The notes under the pieces are model-generated. The model saw nothing but the letters and a program-made list of their open reading frames with translations, searched no databases and had not been told where the DNA came from. Below are positions 8,804 through 17,698 of a stretch of 64,000 nt of DNA, piece by piece. The DNA is from Granulicella sp. dw_53 (GTDB lineage: Bacteria > Acidobacteriota > Terriglobia > Terriglobales > Acidobacteriaceae), in NCBI RefSeq assembly GCF_018449545.1, contig NZ_JAAVUR010000004.1:62001-126000 (forward strand), given 5' to 3'. The translations under genes were made by a program, and so were the position numbers. Numbering within the stretch: position 1 is the stretch's first letter; each line of letters opens with the position of its first letter.

Positions 8804-9490
8804 ATGCGGATTCTGGTTCTGGGACACGGCAAGACGGGCAAGCTGGTGGCACAGGTTGCAGCCGAGCGGAGCCACAGCGTGCATGTACTGGACGCAAAGG
8901 AGAATCCCGATGCGATGGCGTTGACACCGCCGTTCGTGGCAGGCTTCGACGTGGTCATCGACTTTACCGCGCCCGAGGCGGTCGTGCAGAACATGCGCGC
9001 ATGCCTCGCGACCGGCGCGAAGATGGTCGTCGGCACCACCGGCTGGTATGAGAAGCTGCCGGATATGCGAGGTCTGGCGGAGCGCAAGCAGGCCGGGCTA
9101 CTGTACGGGACGAACTTTTCCATCGGCGTGCAGGTGATGCTGCAACTGGCGACCAAGATGGGTGAGCTGCTGAAGGATGCTGGCTATGCCTTCACCATCG
9201 ACGAGACCCATCACGTCAGCAAGGTTGACTCGCCCAGCGGCACTGCGCTGACGCTGGCCCAGGCAGTGAAGTCCGGGGGCGGGATCGGCGATGTTCCGAT
9301 CACCTCGCACCGCGAAGGCGATGCCACTGGAACGCACGTCCTGGCGGCGAAGAGCGAGGCGGATCGCCTGGTGCTGACGCATGAGTCCTACTCGCGGCGC
9401 GGCTTTGCAGAGGGTGCGGTCCGGGCGGCGGAGTGGCTTTCGACGCGCACCGGATGCTACGACTTCCAGGATGTGTACACCAAGATCTAG
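8804..9490 (+). CDS. dapB: 4-hydroxy-tetrahydrodipicolinate reductase
   Basis: Reduces the DapA product to tetrahydrodipicolinate in DAP/lysine synthesis. The N-terminal dinucleotide motif is LGHGKTGK, a variant of the usual GxxGxxG. The middle has VIDFTAPEAV and GTTGW, and the catalytic region reads DETHHVSKVDSPSGTA, with the K-x-D-x-P-S-G-T signature. The 228 residues are somewhat short for the family (about 240-270). The start is fixed by AGGAAGG seven bases before ATG 8804. The M29 peptidase gene begins 14 nt after the stop. Confidence 0.93.
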   Translation: MRILVLGHGKTGKLVAQVAAERSHSVHVLDAKENPDAMALTPPFVAGFDVVIDFTAPEAVVQNMRACLATGAKMVVGTTGWYEKLPDMRGLAERKQAGLLYGTNFSIGVQVMLQLATKMGELLKDAGYAFTIDETHHVSKVDSPSGTALTLAQAVKSGGGIGDVPITSHREGDATGTHVLAAKSEADRLVLTHESYSRRGFAEGAVRAAEWLSTRTGCYDFQDVYTKI

Positions 9491-9504
9491 CAGGGGCTGA
9501 ACCG

Positions 9505-10779
9505 ATGAGCGTGGCAGAGGCAATGATTTCGACGAAGTTTTCCGCACTGACCTTCGACCAGAAGCTGGACCGTCTGGCCGAGGTTGCAGTGAAGATTGGG
9601 CTGGGTCTGCGTGCCGGGCAGGAGCTGGTGATGTCGGCTCCCATCGAGGCGTTGCCGCTGGTGCGGCGCATTACGGAGCATGCCTACAAGGTGGGCGCGC
9701 TGCTGGTGACGACCTTCTACAGCGACGATCCTTCCGTGCTCTCTCGATTCCAGTACGGCCCCGACGGGAGCTTCGACTATGCACCGGTCTGGCTGCAGGA
9801 GGCGATTGCCACGGCGTTCAGGAATGGCGCGGCGCGGCTCGCCATCTCCGGCACCAATCCGGCACTTCTCGCCGGACAGGATCCGACCAAGGTAGCGCGG
9901 GCGAATGTGGCCATCTCCAAGGCTTCAAAGCCAGCCATGGAGCTGATTACGCGGCACGAGATCAACTGGACGATCGTGGCCTGCGCGACGTCCGAGTGGG
10001 CGAAGCTGGTCTTTCCTGGAGAGCTCGAAGACGTCGCGGTGGCGAAGCTTTGGGAGGCGATCTTCGTCGCCTCGCGCATCGCCGTCGATGATCCGGTCGC
10101 CGAGTGGCAGCAGCATGGAGCGCGTCTGAAGCAGCGCGTCGACCTGCTGAATGCGAAGCGCTTCTCTGCCCTGCACTTCAAGTCCGAGGATGGCGGGACC
10201 GACCTGACCGTCGGCCTGGCGGACGATCATCTGTGGGCAGGAGGCGGCACGACGGCGGGCAATGGCATCTACTGCCAGCCGAATATCCCGACGGAGGAGT
10301 GCTTTACGACTCCGCACAAGGACCGCGTGGATGGAGTCGTGAAGGCCTCGAAGCCGCTCTCTCACCAGGGAACGTTGATCGAGAACATCGCGGTGCGGTT
10401 CGAGGGTGGAAGGATCGTGGAAGCGACGGCGACAGCGGGCGAGGACGTTCTGAACCGGCTGATCTCGACCGACGATGGAGCGCGGCGGCTGGGCGAGGTG
10501 GCGCTGGTGCCGCACTCTTCTCCGATTGCGCAGAGCGGCGTGCTGTTCTGGAATACGCTCTTCGATGAAAATGCAGCGAGCCATATCGCGCTGGGACAGG
10601 CCTATTCGACCTGCCTGATCGGCGGGGACAAGATGGATGCGGCCCAGCTTGCCAAGCTGGGCGCGAACTCCAGCCTGATTCATGTGGACTGGATGATCGG
10701 CTCGGGAGAGATGAACGTGGACGGCGTTGCGGCCGATGGCACACACGAGCCGCTGATGCGCCGCGGTGAGTGGGTCTAG
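9505..10779 (+). CDS. M29-family metallo-aminopeptidase
   Basis: A 424-residue cytosolic aminopeptidase of the thermophilic AmpS/AmpT/PepS type, removing N-terminal residues with two bound metal ions. Signature regions are present: NIPTEECFTTPHKDRVDG (first metal-ligand Glu and active-site region), GEVALVPHSS, FWNTLFDENAASHIALG (the F-N-T-L-x-D-E-N-A-x-x-H motif), and HVDWMIGS near the C terminus. It lies 14 nt after dapB in an otherwise biosynthetic operon. It could simply recycle peptides, or process a DAP-pathway or wall-peptide intermediate; the second idea is inference from position only. The ATG is preceded by AGGGGCTGA. Confidence 0.9.
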   Translation: MSVAEAMISTKFSALTFDQKLDRLAEVAVKIGLGLRAGQELVMSAPIEALPLVRRITEHAYKVGALLVTTFYSDDPSVLSRFQYGPDGSFDYAPVWLQEAIATAFRNGAARLAISGTNPALLAGQDPTKVARANVAISKASKPAMELITRHEINWTIVACATSEWAKLVFPGELEDVAVAKLWEAIFVASRIAVDDPVAEWQQHGARLKQRVDLLNAKRFSALHFKSEDGGTDLTVGLADDHLWAGGGTTAGNGIYCQPNIPTEECFTTPHKDRVDGVVKASKPLSHQGTLIENIAVRFEGGRIVEATATAGEDVLNRLISTDDGARRLGEVALVPHSSPIAQSGVLFWNTLFDENAASHIALGQAYSTCLIGGDKMDAAQLAKLGANSSLIHVDWMIGSGEMNVDGVAADGTHEPLMRRGEWV

Positions 10780-10840
10780 CTCCGATTCTGCAAGCTGATT
10801 CTGGAGATTCCCAGGCTGCGTTTGCCGCCGAAGTGGCGTG

Positions 10841-10874
10841 AAACGCCCGTTTGGGCTTTCTGGAACGGGCGTTT
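10841..10874 (+). terminator. Perfect 11-bp stem-loop after the asd-lysC-dapB-peptidase operon
   Basis: The arm AAACGCCCGTT (10841-10851) is exactly complementary to AACGGGCGTTT (10864-10874), with a 12-base loop. There is no long T run after it, so termination may be weak or factor-assisted. It sits in a 345-bp gene-free gap (10780-11124) whose remainder is AT-richer and presumably carries the promoter of the Tat-exported aminotransferase. Confidence 0.6.
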
Positions 10875-11124
10875 AGGCGATTTCGACAAAAATTCCCTAA
10901 ATTCTTCGGCATTAATAAGAAAATGCGGTAAATTGAATCTCATAGACAGTGCAGATTCGTCTGTAGTGTGTTGCCCCCCAAATTTTCAAGTCGCTGACAG
11001 CCACGTCGCTGAGCAGGGAATCGATGTATCCGGTCCGTAGTTGGTACCTGTCTTCGAGCCGAAGGCACTCGTACCTCTGTCGTACAAAGTCATATTCCCA
11101 TCATCGAAGGCACAGGAGACTTAA

Positions 11125-12408
11125 ATGAATTCCGATCTCAAAAATGGTGTATCGCGCAGAAACTTCATGCGCATTCTTGGAGCAGCCTCGGCAGCGACCA
11201 CGCTTCCGGCCTTTGCCTCGCAGGCACCTGCCGCAGGGGCAGCCTCCCGACGTGGCGCAGGCGGTATGTCCGACATGGGCGACATGCGTGCGATGCGCAA
11301 TCCCGACACGGTCATCATCAGCTCGAACGAGAATCCCCTCGGGCCGGCGAAGTCCGCGCTCGATGCCATCTGTACGACCGCTGCCCTGGGTGGACGTTAT
11401 CACCAGGAGCAGAGCATGGAGACCATCAAGGCCTTCAACCAGATCTTTGCCCTGCCGATGCCCGCGATGGGCAAGCCCGGCTACTCCGCGCTCTTCCCCG
11501 GATCGGGTGGACCGCTGGATCTCGCGCTGATGTCGAACATCGGCCCGGACAAGCCGCTCGTCTACGGCGATCCCAGCTACGAGCAGGGCTTCCGCGCCGC
11601 CGATGCCATGAAGGCACCGAAGTTCCCCGTTCCGCTGACCAAGACCTACGCGCACGACGTGAAGGCGATGCTCGCGGCCCATCCTTCGCCCGGCGCCTAC
11701 TACATCGTGAACCCCAACAACCCGACCGGCACGATGACTCCGAAGGCCGATATCGAGTGGCTGCTGGCCAACAAGCCCGCGGGTTCGGTGATTATCGTCG
11801 ATGAGGCGTATCACCACTTCTCGAACGACGAGTCCTGCATCGACCTGGTTGCAAAGGACAAAGACATCATCGTTCTGCGCACCTTCTCGAAGATCTACGG
11901 CATGGCCGGCATTCGCGCTGGCTTTGCGGTGGCTCGTCCTGACCTGCTGCAGAAGTTCCAGACCGTCTCTCCTGCTGGCCGTAGCCTGGCAAGCATCTCC
12001 ATCACCAGCGCGGCTGCCGCTCGCGCCAGCCTGCAGGATAAGGATCTGGTGCCGCTGCGCCGCAAGATCAATGCGGATATCCGTTCGGAGACGCTGGAGT
12101 TCCTGGCGAAGAAGAACTATACGGTTCTGCCGGGCTCGCAGGCCAACTTCTTCATGGTGGACGTAAAGCGTCCGGGCCGCGACTTCGGCGCTGCCATGAT
12201 GAAGGAGAATATTGCGATCGGCCGCAGCTGGCCCGCGATGCCGAACTACGTTCGCGTCACCGTCGGCACCAAGGATGAGATGACGAAGTTCCAGACGGCG
12301 TTCGTAAAGTGCATGGACCAGACTCCGGGAGTCGTCTCCGCCGGTGCGGAGCTGCATCTGCCTGAGTACAACGCACCCTCCGAGCTGTACCGCGGAATGT
12401 ACGCTTAA
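11125..12408 (+). CDS. Tat-exported PLP-dependent aminotransferase (class I/II, HisC-like)
   Basis: A 427-residue fold-type I aminotransferase. The N terminus is a twin-arginine signal (SRRNFMR at residues 10-16, then an Ala-rich hydrophobic stretch ending near AFASQ), so the folded, cofactor-loaded enzyme is probably sent to the periplasm. The catalytic core has NPNNPTG (cofactor phosphate region), IIVDEAYHHF and TFSKIYGMAGIRAGF, where K256 should bind PLP. The closest named relatives are histidinol-phosphate aminotransferases. It lies between dapB/peptidase and dapA, but export makes a DapC role in cytosolic DAP synthesis unlikely. AGGAGA precedes the ATG. The true amino donor and acceptor are unknown. 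Confidence 0.88.
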   Translation: MNSDLKNGVSRRNFMRILGAASAATTLPAFASQAPAAGAASRRGAGGMSDMGDMRAMRNPDTVIISSNENPLGPAKSALDAICTTAALGGRYHQEQSMETIKAFNQIFALPMPAMGKPGYSALFPGSGGPLDLALMSNIGPDKPLVYGDPSYEQGFRAADAMKAPKFPVPLTKTYAHDVKAMLAAHPSPGAYYIVNPNNPTGTMTPKADIEWLLANKPAGSVIIVDEAYHHFSNDESCIDLVAKDKDIIVLRTFSKIYGMAGIRAGFAVARPDLLQKFQTVSPAGRSLASISITSAAAARASLQDKDLVPLRRKINADIRSETLEFLAKKNYTVLPGSQANFFMVDVKRPGRDFGAAMMKENIAIGRSWPAMPNYVRVTVGTKDEMTKFQTAFVKCMDQTPGVVSAGAELHLPEYNAPSELYRGMYA

Positions 12409-12433
12409 CTCTGTCTTCCACTTGAACCGAAGG

Positions 12434-12460
12434 CCCCGGCGGGCGACTGCCGGGGTTTTT
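12434..12460 (+). terminator. Rho-independent terminator after the aminotransferase gene
   Basis: The CCCCGGC arm (12434-12440) pairs with GCCGGGG (12449-12455) around an 8-base loop and is followed directly by five T residues and then CTTTG. It separates the aminotransferase from dapA, so dapA probably has its own promoter. Confidence 0.9.
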
Positions 12461-12544
12461 CTTTGTCTCACCAAAGCTTTCTCGCTGCCGATGGCGCGGG
12501 GAACGATATTTGCCCTCGCCAAACGCGATAGACTTACAGGAATT

Positions 12545-13465
12545 ATGGAACTGATGGGTTGTGGAACGGCACTGGTAACTCCCTTTCGCAGGGACGGCAG
12601 TGTGGACGAGCCGGCGCTGCATGCGCTGGTGAACTGGCAGATCGAAAGCGGCATCTCCTTCCTGATCCCCTGCGGGACGACAGGTGAGGCGTCGACTCTT
12701 AGCGAGACCGAATGGCTGCGGACCGTGGAGCTGGTGGTAGGGACGGCCGCTGGGCGGATTCCGGTCTTTGCGGGCTGTACTCACAACGCAACTCACGAGG
12801 TCGTGGCGAGGGCGCGCAAGCTGTCGCGGGTGCACGGACTCGATGGCATTCTGACCGCGAATCCGTACTACAACCGGCCCGGGCAGGAGGGACAGTACCA
12901 GCACTTCCGCGCCATTGCAGAGGCGGCGGAGCTTCCGGTGCTGCTGTACAACATCCCTGGGCGCACGGGAGTGAACCTGGAGCCGGCGACGGTGCTGCGG
13001 CTGGCCGAGATCGACAACATCATCGGCATCAAGGAGTCGAGTGGGAACATCGCTCAGATTACGGAGCTGATCACGAGCGTTCCGCGCAACTTCAAGGTCT
13101 TCGCAGGTGACGACAGCGTGGCGTTGCCGGTGATCGCGCTGGGCGGAGCAGGACTGATCTCGGTGGCGTCGAACGCCATTCCGGCGCAGATGGCGGCGAT
13201 GGTCGACTCGGCGCTCGAAGAGGACTGGACCGAGGCGAGGCGGATCAACCGGCGATTCTTCCGGCTGATGCAGGCGCACTTCTGGGAGGCGAGTCCAGGA
13301 CCGATCAAGGCAGTCCTGGAGCTGTTGGGACGCTGCGAGAACGTGCTGCGTCTGCCGATGGTGCCAGTTTCGTCCAGCACGCGGCGCAAGCTGGAGACCA
13401 TGGTGGGCGAACTGGGATTGCTGGCGACTGCGCCTTCCAACGGCGAAGATCTGCGGATGTTTTAG
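12545..13465 (+). CDS. dapA: 4-hydroxy-tetrahydrodipicolinate synthase
   Basis: Condenses pyruvate and aspartate semialdehyde, the first lysine/DAP-specific step. A 306-residue TIM barrel of class I aldolase type: GCGTALVTPF at the N terminus, PCGTTGEASTL (substrate-binding Thr pair), YNIPGRTG (catalytic Tyr Y135) and GIKESSGN with the Schiff-base Lys K163. The start at 12545 gives the expected N terminus; the long in-frame extension upstream crosses a strong terminator and was rejected. dapD follows after 38 nt. Confidence 0.95.
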   Translation: MELMGCGTALVTPFRRDGSVDEPALHALVNWQIESGISFLIPCGTTGEASTLSETEWLRTVELVVGTAAGRIPVFAGCTHNATHEVVARARKLSRVHGLDGILTANPYYNRPGQEGQYQHFRAIAEAAELPVLLYNIPGRTGVNLEPATVLRLAEIDNIIGIKESSGNIAQITELITSVPRNFKVFAGDDSVALPVIALGGAGLISVASNAIPAQMAAMVDSALEEDWTEARRINRRFFRLMQAHFWEASPGPIKAVLELLGRCENVLRLPMVPVSSSTRRKLETMVGELGLLATAPSNGEDLRMF

Positions 13466-13503
13466 CCCGCGAACAAACCATCTAGAAGAACAGGAAGAGA
13501 CTT

Positions 13504-14352
13504 TTGAGCGACAACTTGCAGGAAAAGATTGAGCATTGGTTTGCCCAGGGGGCAGCCGCGATTGGGAACGCAGAGGCAGAGGCGGCGTTTCATGAGCTCC
13601 GCAACGGGCTGGAGGCTGGTACGCTCCGCTCGGCAGAGCCGGACGATTCCCTCGCCCTCGGCTGGCGGGTGAATGCGTGGGTGAAGCGGGGAATCCTTCT
13701 TGGCTTCCGTCTCGGGTCGATGGTCGAGATGGGAGGGTCCGAAGGACTCTCGTTCGTGGATAAGGCGACCTATCCCGCACGGCGCTTTGCCATCACCGAC
13801 GGAGTGCGAGTCGTTCCCGGAGGCTCGAGCGTCCGTAGCGGTGCGTACGTCTCCAAGGGCGTGGTGGTGATGCCACCTGCTTACGTCAACGTCGGCGCTT
13901 ACGTCGACGAGGGAACGATGGTCGACTCGCACGCGCTGGTTGGGAGCTGCGCGCAGATCGGCAAGCGTGTCCATCTCTCCGCCTCGGCGCAGATCGGCGG
14001 CGTGCTGGAGCCGGTGAACGCCTCGCCAGTGATCATCGAAGATGATGCGCTGATCGGCGGCAATACCGGCGTCTACGAAGGCACAATCGTGCGCCGACGC
14101 GCTGTGCTGGCGGCGGGAACGATCCTGACCCGCGGCACTCCGGTCTATGACCTGGTGCGCGGCGAGATCTACAAGGCGACGGCGGAGACTCCCTTGATCA
14201 TCCCGGAGGGCGCGGTCGTGGTTCCCGGCTCGCGCGCGGTCACCTCCGGCAAAGGCGCGGAGTGGGGACTTTCGGTCGCGACTCCGGTGATCGTCAAGTA
14301 CCGCGACGAGAAGACCGAGCTTTCTCTCGCGCTCGAAGACCTGCTCCGCTAG
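13504..14352 (+). CDS. dapD: 2,3,4,5-tetrahydropyridine-2,6-dicarboxylate N-succinyltransferase
   Basis: Transfers succinyl from succinyl-CoA to tetrahydrodipicolinate, committing the cell to the succinylase branch of DAP synthesis. The 282-residue product has an N-terminal helical region and then a left-handed beta-helix of hexapeptide repeats (from about residue 100, e.g. GAYVSKGVVVMPPAYVNVGA). The family motif ASAQIGGVLEP and the late IPEGAVVVPGSRA loop are present. The start codon is TTG, supported by GGAAGAGA just upstream. The later succinylase steps, DapC and DapE, are not in the window. Confidence 0.95.
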   Translation: MSDNLQEKIEHWFAQGAAAIGNAEAEAAFHELRNGLEAGTLRSAEPDDSLALGWRVNAWVKRGILLGFRLGSMVEMGGSEGLSFVDKATYPARRFAITDGVRVVPGGSSVRSGAYVSKGVVVMPPAYVNVGAYVDEGTMVDSHALVGSCAQIGKRVHLSASAQIGGVLEPVNASPVIIEDDALIGGNTGVYEGTIVRRRAVLAAGTILTRGTPVYDLVRGEIYKATAETPLIIPEGAVVVPGSRAVTSGKGAEWGLSVATPVIVKYRDEKTELSLALEDLLR

Positions 14353-14368
14353 AGCAATGCGGCCGTGC

Positions 14369-15784
14369 TCAATGCGCGTCCGCCTGCTTCGCCGGGATCG
14401 ACGGCGTCGCGGAGAAGAGTGTCACCAAGCCTTCGGCTATTGTCGGATGGGTGACGATGAGCGACCGAATCGCCGTATAGGGTAGTCCGTTGACCATCGC
14501 CAGTTGGATGGTCGGAAGTAGTTCTCCCATTCCTGTCCCGAAGGCCGTGAAGCCGAGGATCGCGTCGCTCTCTTTCGCGATGAGCGCTTTCATAAAGCCG
14601 CGCGTCTCGGAGAGGGTGCGTGCGCGGAGGATCGCCAGCGTGGGGATCTTCACCAGGCGATAGGCGATTCCCTGCTGGGCTGCTTCGGTCTCCGTGAGGC
14701 CGACGTGAGCCAGTTCCGGGTCGGTGAAGGTGCAGGAGGGCACCTGTCGGCCAGCGGTGGTGCGATTGCCTCCAGCGAGGTTGTCGCGAACGACGCGGAA
14801 GTCGTCGAAGGAGATGTGGGTGAAGTGCGGCGAGCCCGCGCAGTCTCCCATGGCCCAGACGTTGGGCGCGGAGGTCTCCAGCCGATCGTTCACCTGGATG
14901 TGGCCGCTTGATGTGGTCTTCACTCCCACGAGGTCGAGTCCGATGCCTTGGGTGTTGGGCGTTCGGCCTGTCGCGACGAGCAGATGCGAACCTTCCAGAA
15001 CCGAATCTCCGGTTGCGTGCGTCAGGTGCAGCGAGACCTTGGTCCCGGAGAGGCCTTCGACTCGGCTGATCCTGGCGCTGGTCACGATGTCGATGCCTTC
15101 GTCGTAAAAGAGCTGCTGCAATGCCTCGGAGACGTCGAGATCTTCGCGGTGAACGAGGCGGGGGTTCCGCTCGACGATGGTGACGCGAGCGCCGAAGCGA
15201 CGCATCGCCTGGGCGAACTCGAGGCCGACGAATCCGCCGCCGAGGATGATCAGGTGCTCCGGCAGAACGTCCAGTCTCAGCGCTTCGACGTGGGTGAGCG
15301 GCTTTGCCTCCGCGAGGCCGGGGATAGGGTCGATGGTGGCGCGGGAGCCAGTGTCGACGAAGATCTTGTCGGCGGTCAGCGTTCGGGTTCCTCCGGCGTG
15401 CAAGTCCACTTCGATGGTACGTTCGGCGACGAAGCGGCCAAATCCCATCACGATCTCGGTCTTGCTCTTGGTGAAGTTTCCAAGATGGACCTGATGGAGG
15501 TCGTCGACCATCTTCTGGCGGCGAGCGTCGACGCCCGCCATCTCGACGTGCCAATCTCCGTGCGCTATCCCGAACTCCTTGCCGCGCTGGAAGTAGGAGG
15601 CGACCTTGGCGCTGTGGATGACGTTCTTCGTCGGCAGACAGGCGACGTTGGGACAAGCTCCGCCGATGTCGTCCTTCTCGATTGCGGCGACGCGCTGGCC
15701 CTGGCCGCCGAGGTGCCAGGACAGATACTTGCCGGCCTCTCCAGTGCCTAGAATGATCGCGTCGAAGTGTTCTGTGTTCGCCAT
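14369..15784 (-). CDS. FAD-dependent pyridine nucleotide-disulfide oxidoreductase (class I, MerA/Lpd-like)
   Basis: A 471-residue flavoprotein of the dihydrolipoamide dehydrogenase/mercuric reductase family. The N terminus has the FAD-binding motif ILGTGEAGK and the redox disulfide CPNVAC within GGACPNVACLPTKN. A second Rossmann motif (ILGGGFVGLEFA) binds NAD(P)H. The C-terminal dimer domain keeps the His base in VTHPTIAEG. There is no N-terminal HMA domain and no CC tail, so mercury reduction is doubtful; a general disulfide or quinone reductase role is as likely. It converges on dapD with a 16-nt gap and diverges from the RNase J leader. Confidence 0.85.
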   Translation of the reverse strand: MANTEHFDAIILGTGEAGKYLSWHLGGQGQRVAAIEKDDIGGACPNVACLPTKNVIHSAKVASYFQRGKEFGIAHGDWHVEMAGVDARRQKMVDDLHQVHLGNFTKSKTEIVMGFGRFVAERTIEVDLHAGGTRTLTADKIFVDTGSRATIDPIPGLAEAKPLTHVEALRLDVLPEHLIILGGGFVGLEFAQAMRRFGARVTIVERNPRLVHREDLDVSEALQQLFYDEGIDIVTSARISRVEGLSGTKVSLHLTHATGDSVLEGSHLLVATGRTPNTQGIGLDLVGVKTTSSGHIQVNDRLETSAPNVWAMGDCAGSPHFTHISFDDFRVVRDNLAGGNRTTAGRQVPSCTFTDPELAHVGLTETEAAQQGIAYRLVKIPTLAILRARTLSETRGFMKALIAKESDAILGFTAFGTGMGELLPTIQLAMVNGLPYTAIRSLIVTHPTIAEGLVTLFSATPSIPAKQADAH

Positions 15785-15844
15785 TGTTGCCTCTCTGCTG
15801 GGCAGGTTCCATCTCTCGCAGACGTCCTTTTGGAGGTCCCAACC

Positions 15845-15964
15845 ATGAGATATTACGTCACGCTTAGGCTGGTTTTAGCAAACGGGAACGGCGAGCGCTT
15901 TGAGCGGCTCGGATTCGCACTTTCTAAAGGACATTTCGTTGCCAGTGCTAAGATTGAGCATTGA
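15845..15964 (+). CDS. 39-codon leader ORF overlapping the RNase J start
   Basis: A short reading frame, MRYYVTLRLVL and onward, ending in KIEH. It has a near-perfect ribosome site (TGGAGG, eight bases before the ATG). Its TGA (15962-15964) overlaps the RNase J ATG (15964) as TGATG. RNase J has no clear ribosome site of its own, so its translation is probably coupled to this ORF. The peptide matches nothing I know. It may be only a translational enhancer or attenuation device, not a stable protein. Confidence 0.5.
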   Translation: MRYYVTLRLVLANGNGERFERLGFALSKGHFVASAKIEH

Positions 15965-17628
15965 TGGCTAACGATAAGTTGAAGATGATACCGCTGGGGG
16001 GCCTCGGCGAGTTCGGTATGAACTGCATGGCTCTCCGCTGGCAAGATGACATTATTGTCATCGATGCCGGTCTGATGTTTCCTGAAGAAGAGTTGCTGGG
16101 TGTTGACATTGTTGTCCCGGACATCAGCTACCTGACTGAAAACCGGAGTAAAGTCCGCGCAATCCTGTTGACCCACGGGCACGAAGACCACATCGGTGGC
16201 CTGCCCTGGATACTCTCTGAACTTAACGTTCCCGTCTACGGGACCGAGTTCACCCTCGCCTACGTCGAGGGCAAGCTCGAAGAGCACCGGCTGCTCGATG
16301 ACGCCGACCTGATCGAGATGCTGCCCGGCAAGCGCTTTACGCTGGGGCCGTTCTCCATCATGCCCATCCGGGTGACGCACTCGCTGGTGGACTGCGTCGC
16401 TTTGGCGATCCATACGCCTGTGGGCGTCATTCTCCACACGGGCGACTTTAAGATCGATCTTTCACCGCCGGACGGCAAGGCCTTCGATCTTCACGCCTTT
16501 GCGGAGCTGGGCAAGCAGGGCGTTCTGGCGCTGCTGCAGGACTCCACCAACGTCGACCGTCCCGGCTACACGCCGAGCGAGCGGGCGGTTCGTCCTCGGC
16601 TGGACGAGATCTTTACCCAGGCCAAGAAGAAGCTGTTCTTTAGCTGCTTCTCCTCCTCGATCCACCGCATTCGGGTGGCGATGGAGCTGGCTCACCAGCA
16701 TGGCCGCAAGGTCGCGGTGATCGGGCGCTCGCTGGATAACTCGACCGAGATCGCGCAGGACCTTGGCTATCTGGATCTTCCTGCGGGGTTGATCATCAAT
16801 CCGGGGCAGATCAAGGAGATGCCGGCGAACAAGGTTTGCGTCCTGATCAGCGGAACGCAGGGCGAGCCGATGAGCGCGTTGAGCCGCGCCGCGGTGAACA
16901 ACCACAAGTTCGCCCGCATCGACGCCGGCGACACCGTGCTGCTTAGCTCGCGCGTGATTCCGGGCAACGAGAAGTCCATCTACCGGATGATCGACCACCT
17001 GGAGCGCCGCGACGCCAAGGTGATCCACGACGATGGTACGCAGGGCCTGATCCACGTCAGCGGACATGGCAGCCAGGAAGAGCTGCGACTGATGATTAAT
17101 CTCGTCCGTCCCAAGTTCTTCATTCCGGTGCACGGCGACTACCGTCACCTGAAGCGTCACGCGGAGCTGGCCGCCGGCATGGGCATCGTCGAGAAGGCGA
17201 TCATGCTGGAGGACGGTGAGGTCCTGGAGTTCGACAAGACGACTGCCACCAAGACTGGCAAGGTCACGGTGGGACGCGTCTGTATCGACTCCGGCGGCAC
17301 GTCCACCGATGTGGTGGAAGATGTCGTCATCCGCGACCGCAAGCATCTGAGCGAGGATGGCATTGTGCTGCCGATCATCGCGATCAACCGTCGAACGGGC
17401 AAGCTGGAGAATACGCCTGAGATCGTGATCCGCGGCATGGCCATCGACGACGAGAAGATGATCGCCGAGGCACGACAGATCGTGCAGCGGACGCTCGACT
17501 CTTCGGGTCCTGAAGAGAAGGCCGACTATGGCGTGATCAAGGAAAAGATTCGCAACGACCTGAAGCGCTACATCCAGAAGAGCACCAGCCGCCGGCCTTT
17601 GATCATGCCGGTGATTCTGGAGCTTTGA
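15964..17628 (+). CDS. rnj: Ribonuclease J
   Basis: A metallo-beta-lactamase/beta-CASP nuclease with 5'-3' exonuclease and endonuclease activity in mRNA decay and rRNA maturation. The 554-residue chain opens with IPLGGLGEFGMNCMA. The zinc-binding signature THGHEDHIGG has H71, H73, D75 and H76. It continues with HTGDFKID, DSTNVDRPG, the beta-CASP region and VHGDYRHL. The length matches RNase J1/J2. ATG 15964 is preferred to the TTG at 15961. A hairpin at 17655-17681 follows the stop. Confidence 0.95.
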   Translation: MANDKLKMIPLGGLGEFGMNCMALRWQDDIIVIDAGLMFPEEELLGVDIVVPDISYLTENRSKVRAILLTHGHEDHIGGLPWILSELNVPVYGTEFTLAYVEGKLEEHRLLDDADLIEMLPGKRFTLGPFSIMPIRVTHSLVDCVALAIHTPVGVILHTGDFKIDLSPPDGKAFDLHAFAELGKQGVLALLQDSTNVDRPGYTPSERAVRPRLDEIFTQAKKKLFFSCFSSSIHRIRVAMELAHQHGRKVAVIGRSLDNSTEIAQDLGYLDLPAGLIINPGQIKEMPANKVCVLISGTQGEPMSALSRAAVNNHKFARIDAGDTVLLSSRVIPGNEKSIYRMIDHLERRDAKVIHDDGTQGLIHVSGHGSQEELRLMINLVRPKFFIPVHGDYRHLKRHAELAAGMGIVEKAIMLEDGEVLEFDKTTATKTGKVTVGRVCIDSGGTSTDVVEDVVIRDRKHLSEDGIVLPIIAINRRTGKLENTPEIVIRGMAIDDEKMIAEARQIVQRTLDSSGPEEKADYGVIKEKIRNDLKRYIQKSTSRRPLIMPVILEL

Positions 17629-17654
17629 TCGGGTTTGCCGTCAACGCTTGTCTA

Positions 17655-17681
17655 GAAGAGCGCTCCTTTGGGGCGCTCTTC
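17655..17681 (+). terminator. Stem-loop downstream of RNase J
   Basis: GAAGAGCGC (17655-17663) pairs perfectly with GCGCTCTTC (17673-17681), with a nine-base loop. The run after it is CTGCTTAAAC, so only weakly T-rich. Its position 27 nt after the rnj stop supports a terminator. Confidence 0.75.
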
Positions 17682-17698
17682 CTGCTTAAACTTCAGTT

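Noticed and set aside
12344-12544. Upstream extension of dapA
   Set aside because: Would cross the end of the aminotransferase gene and its strong terminator; DapA homology starts at 12545.
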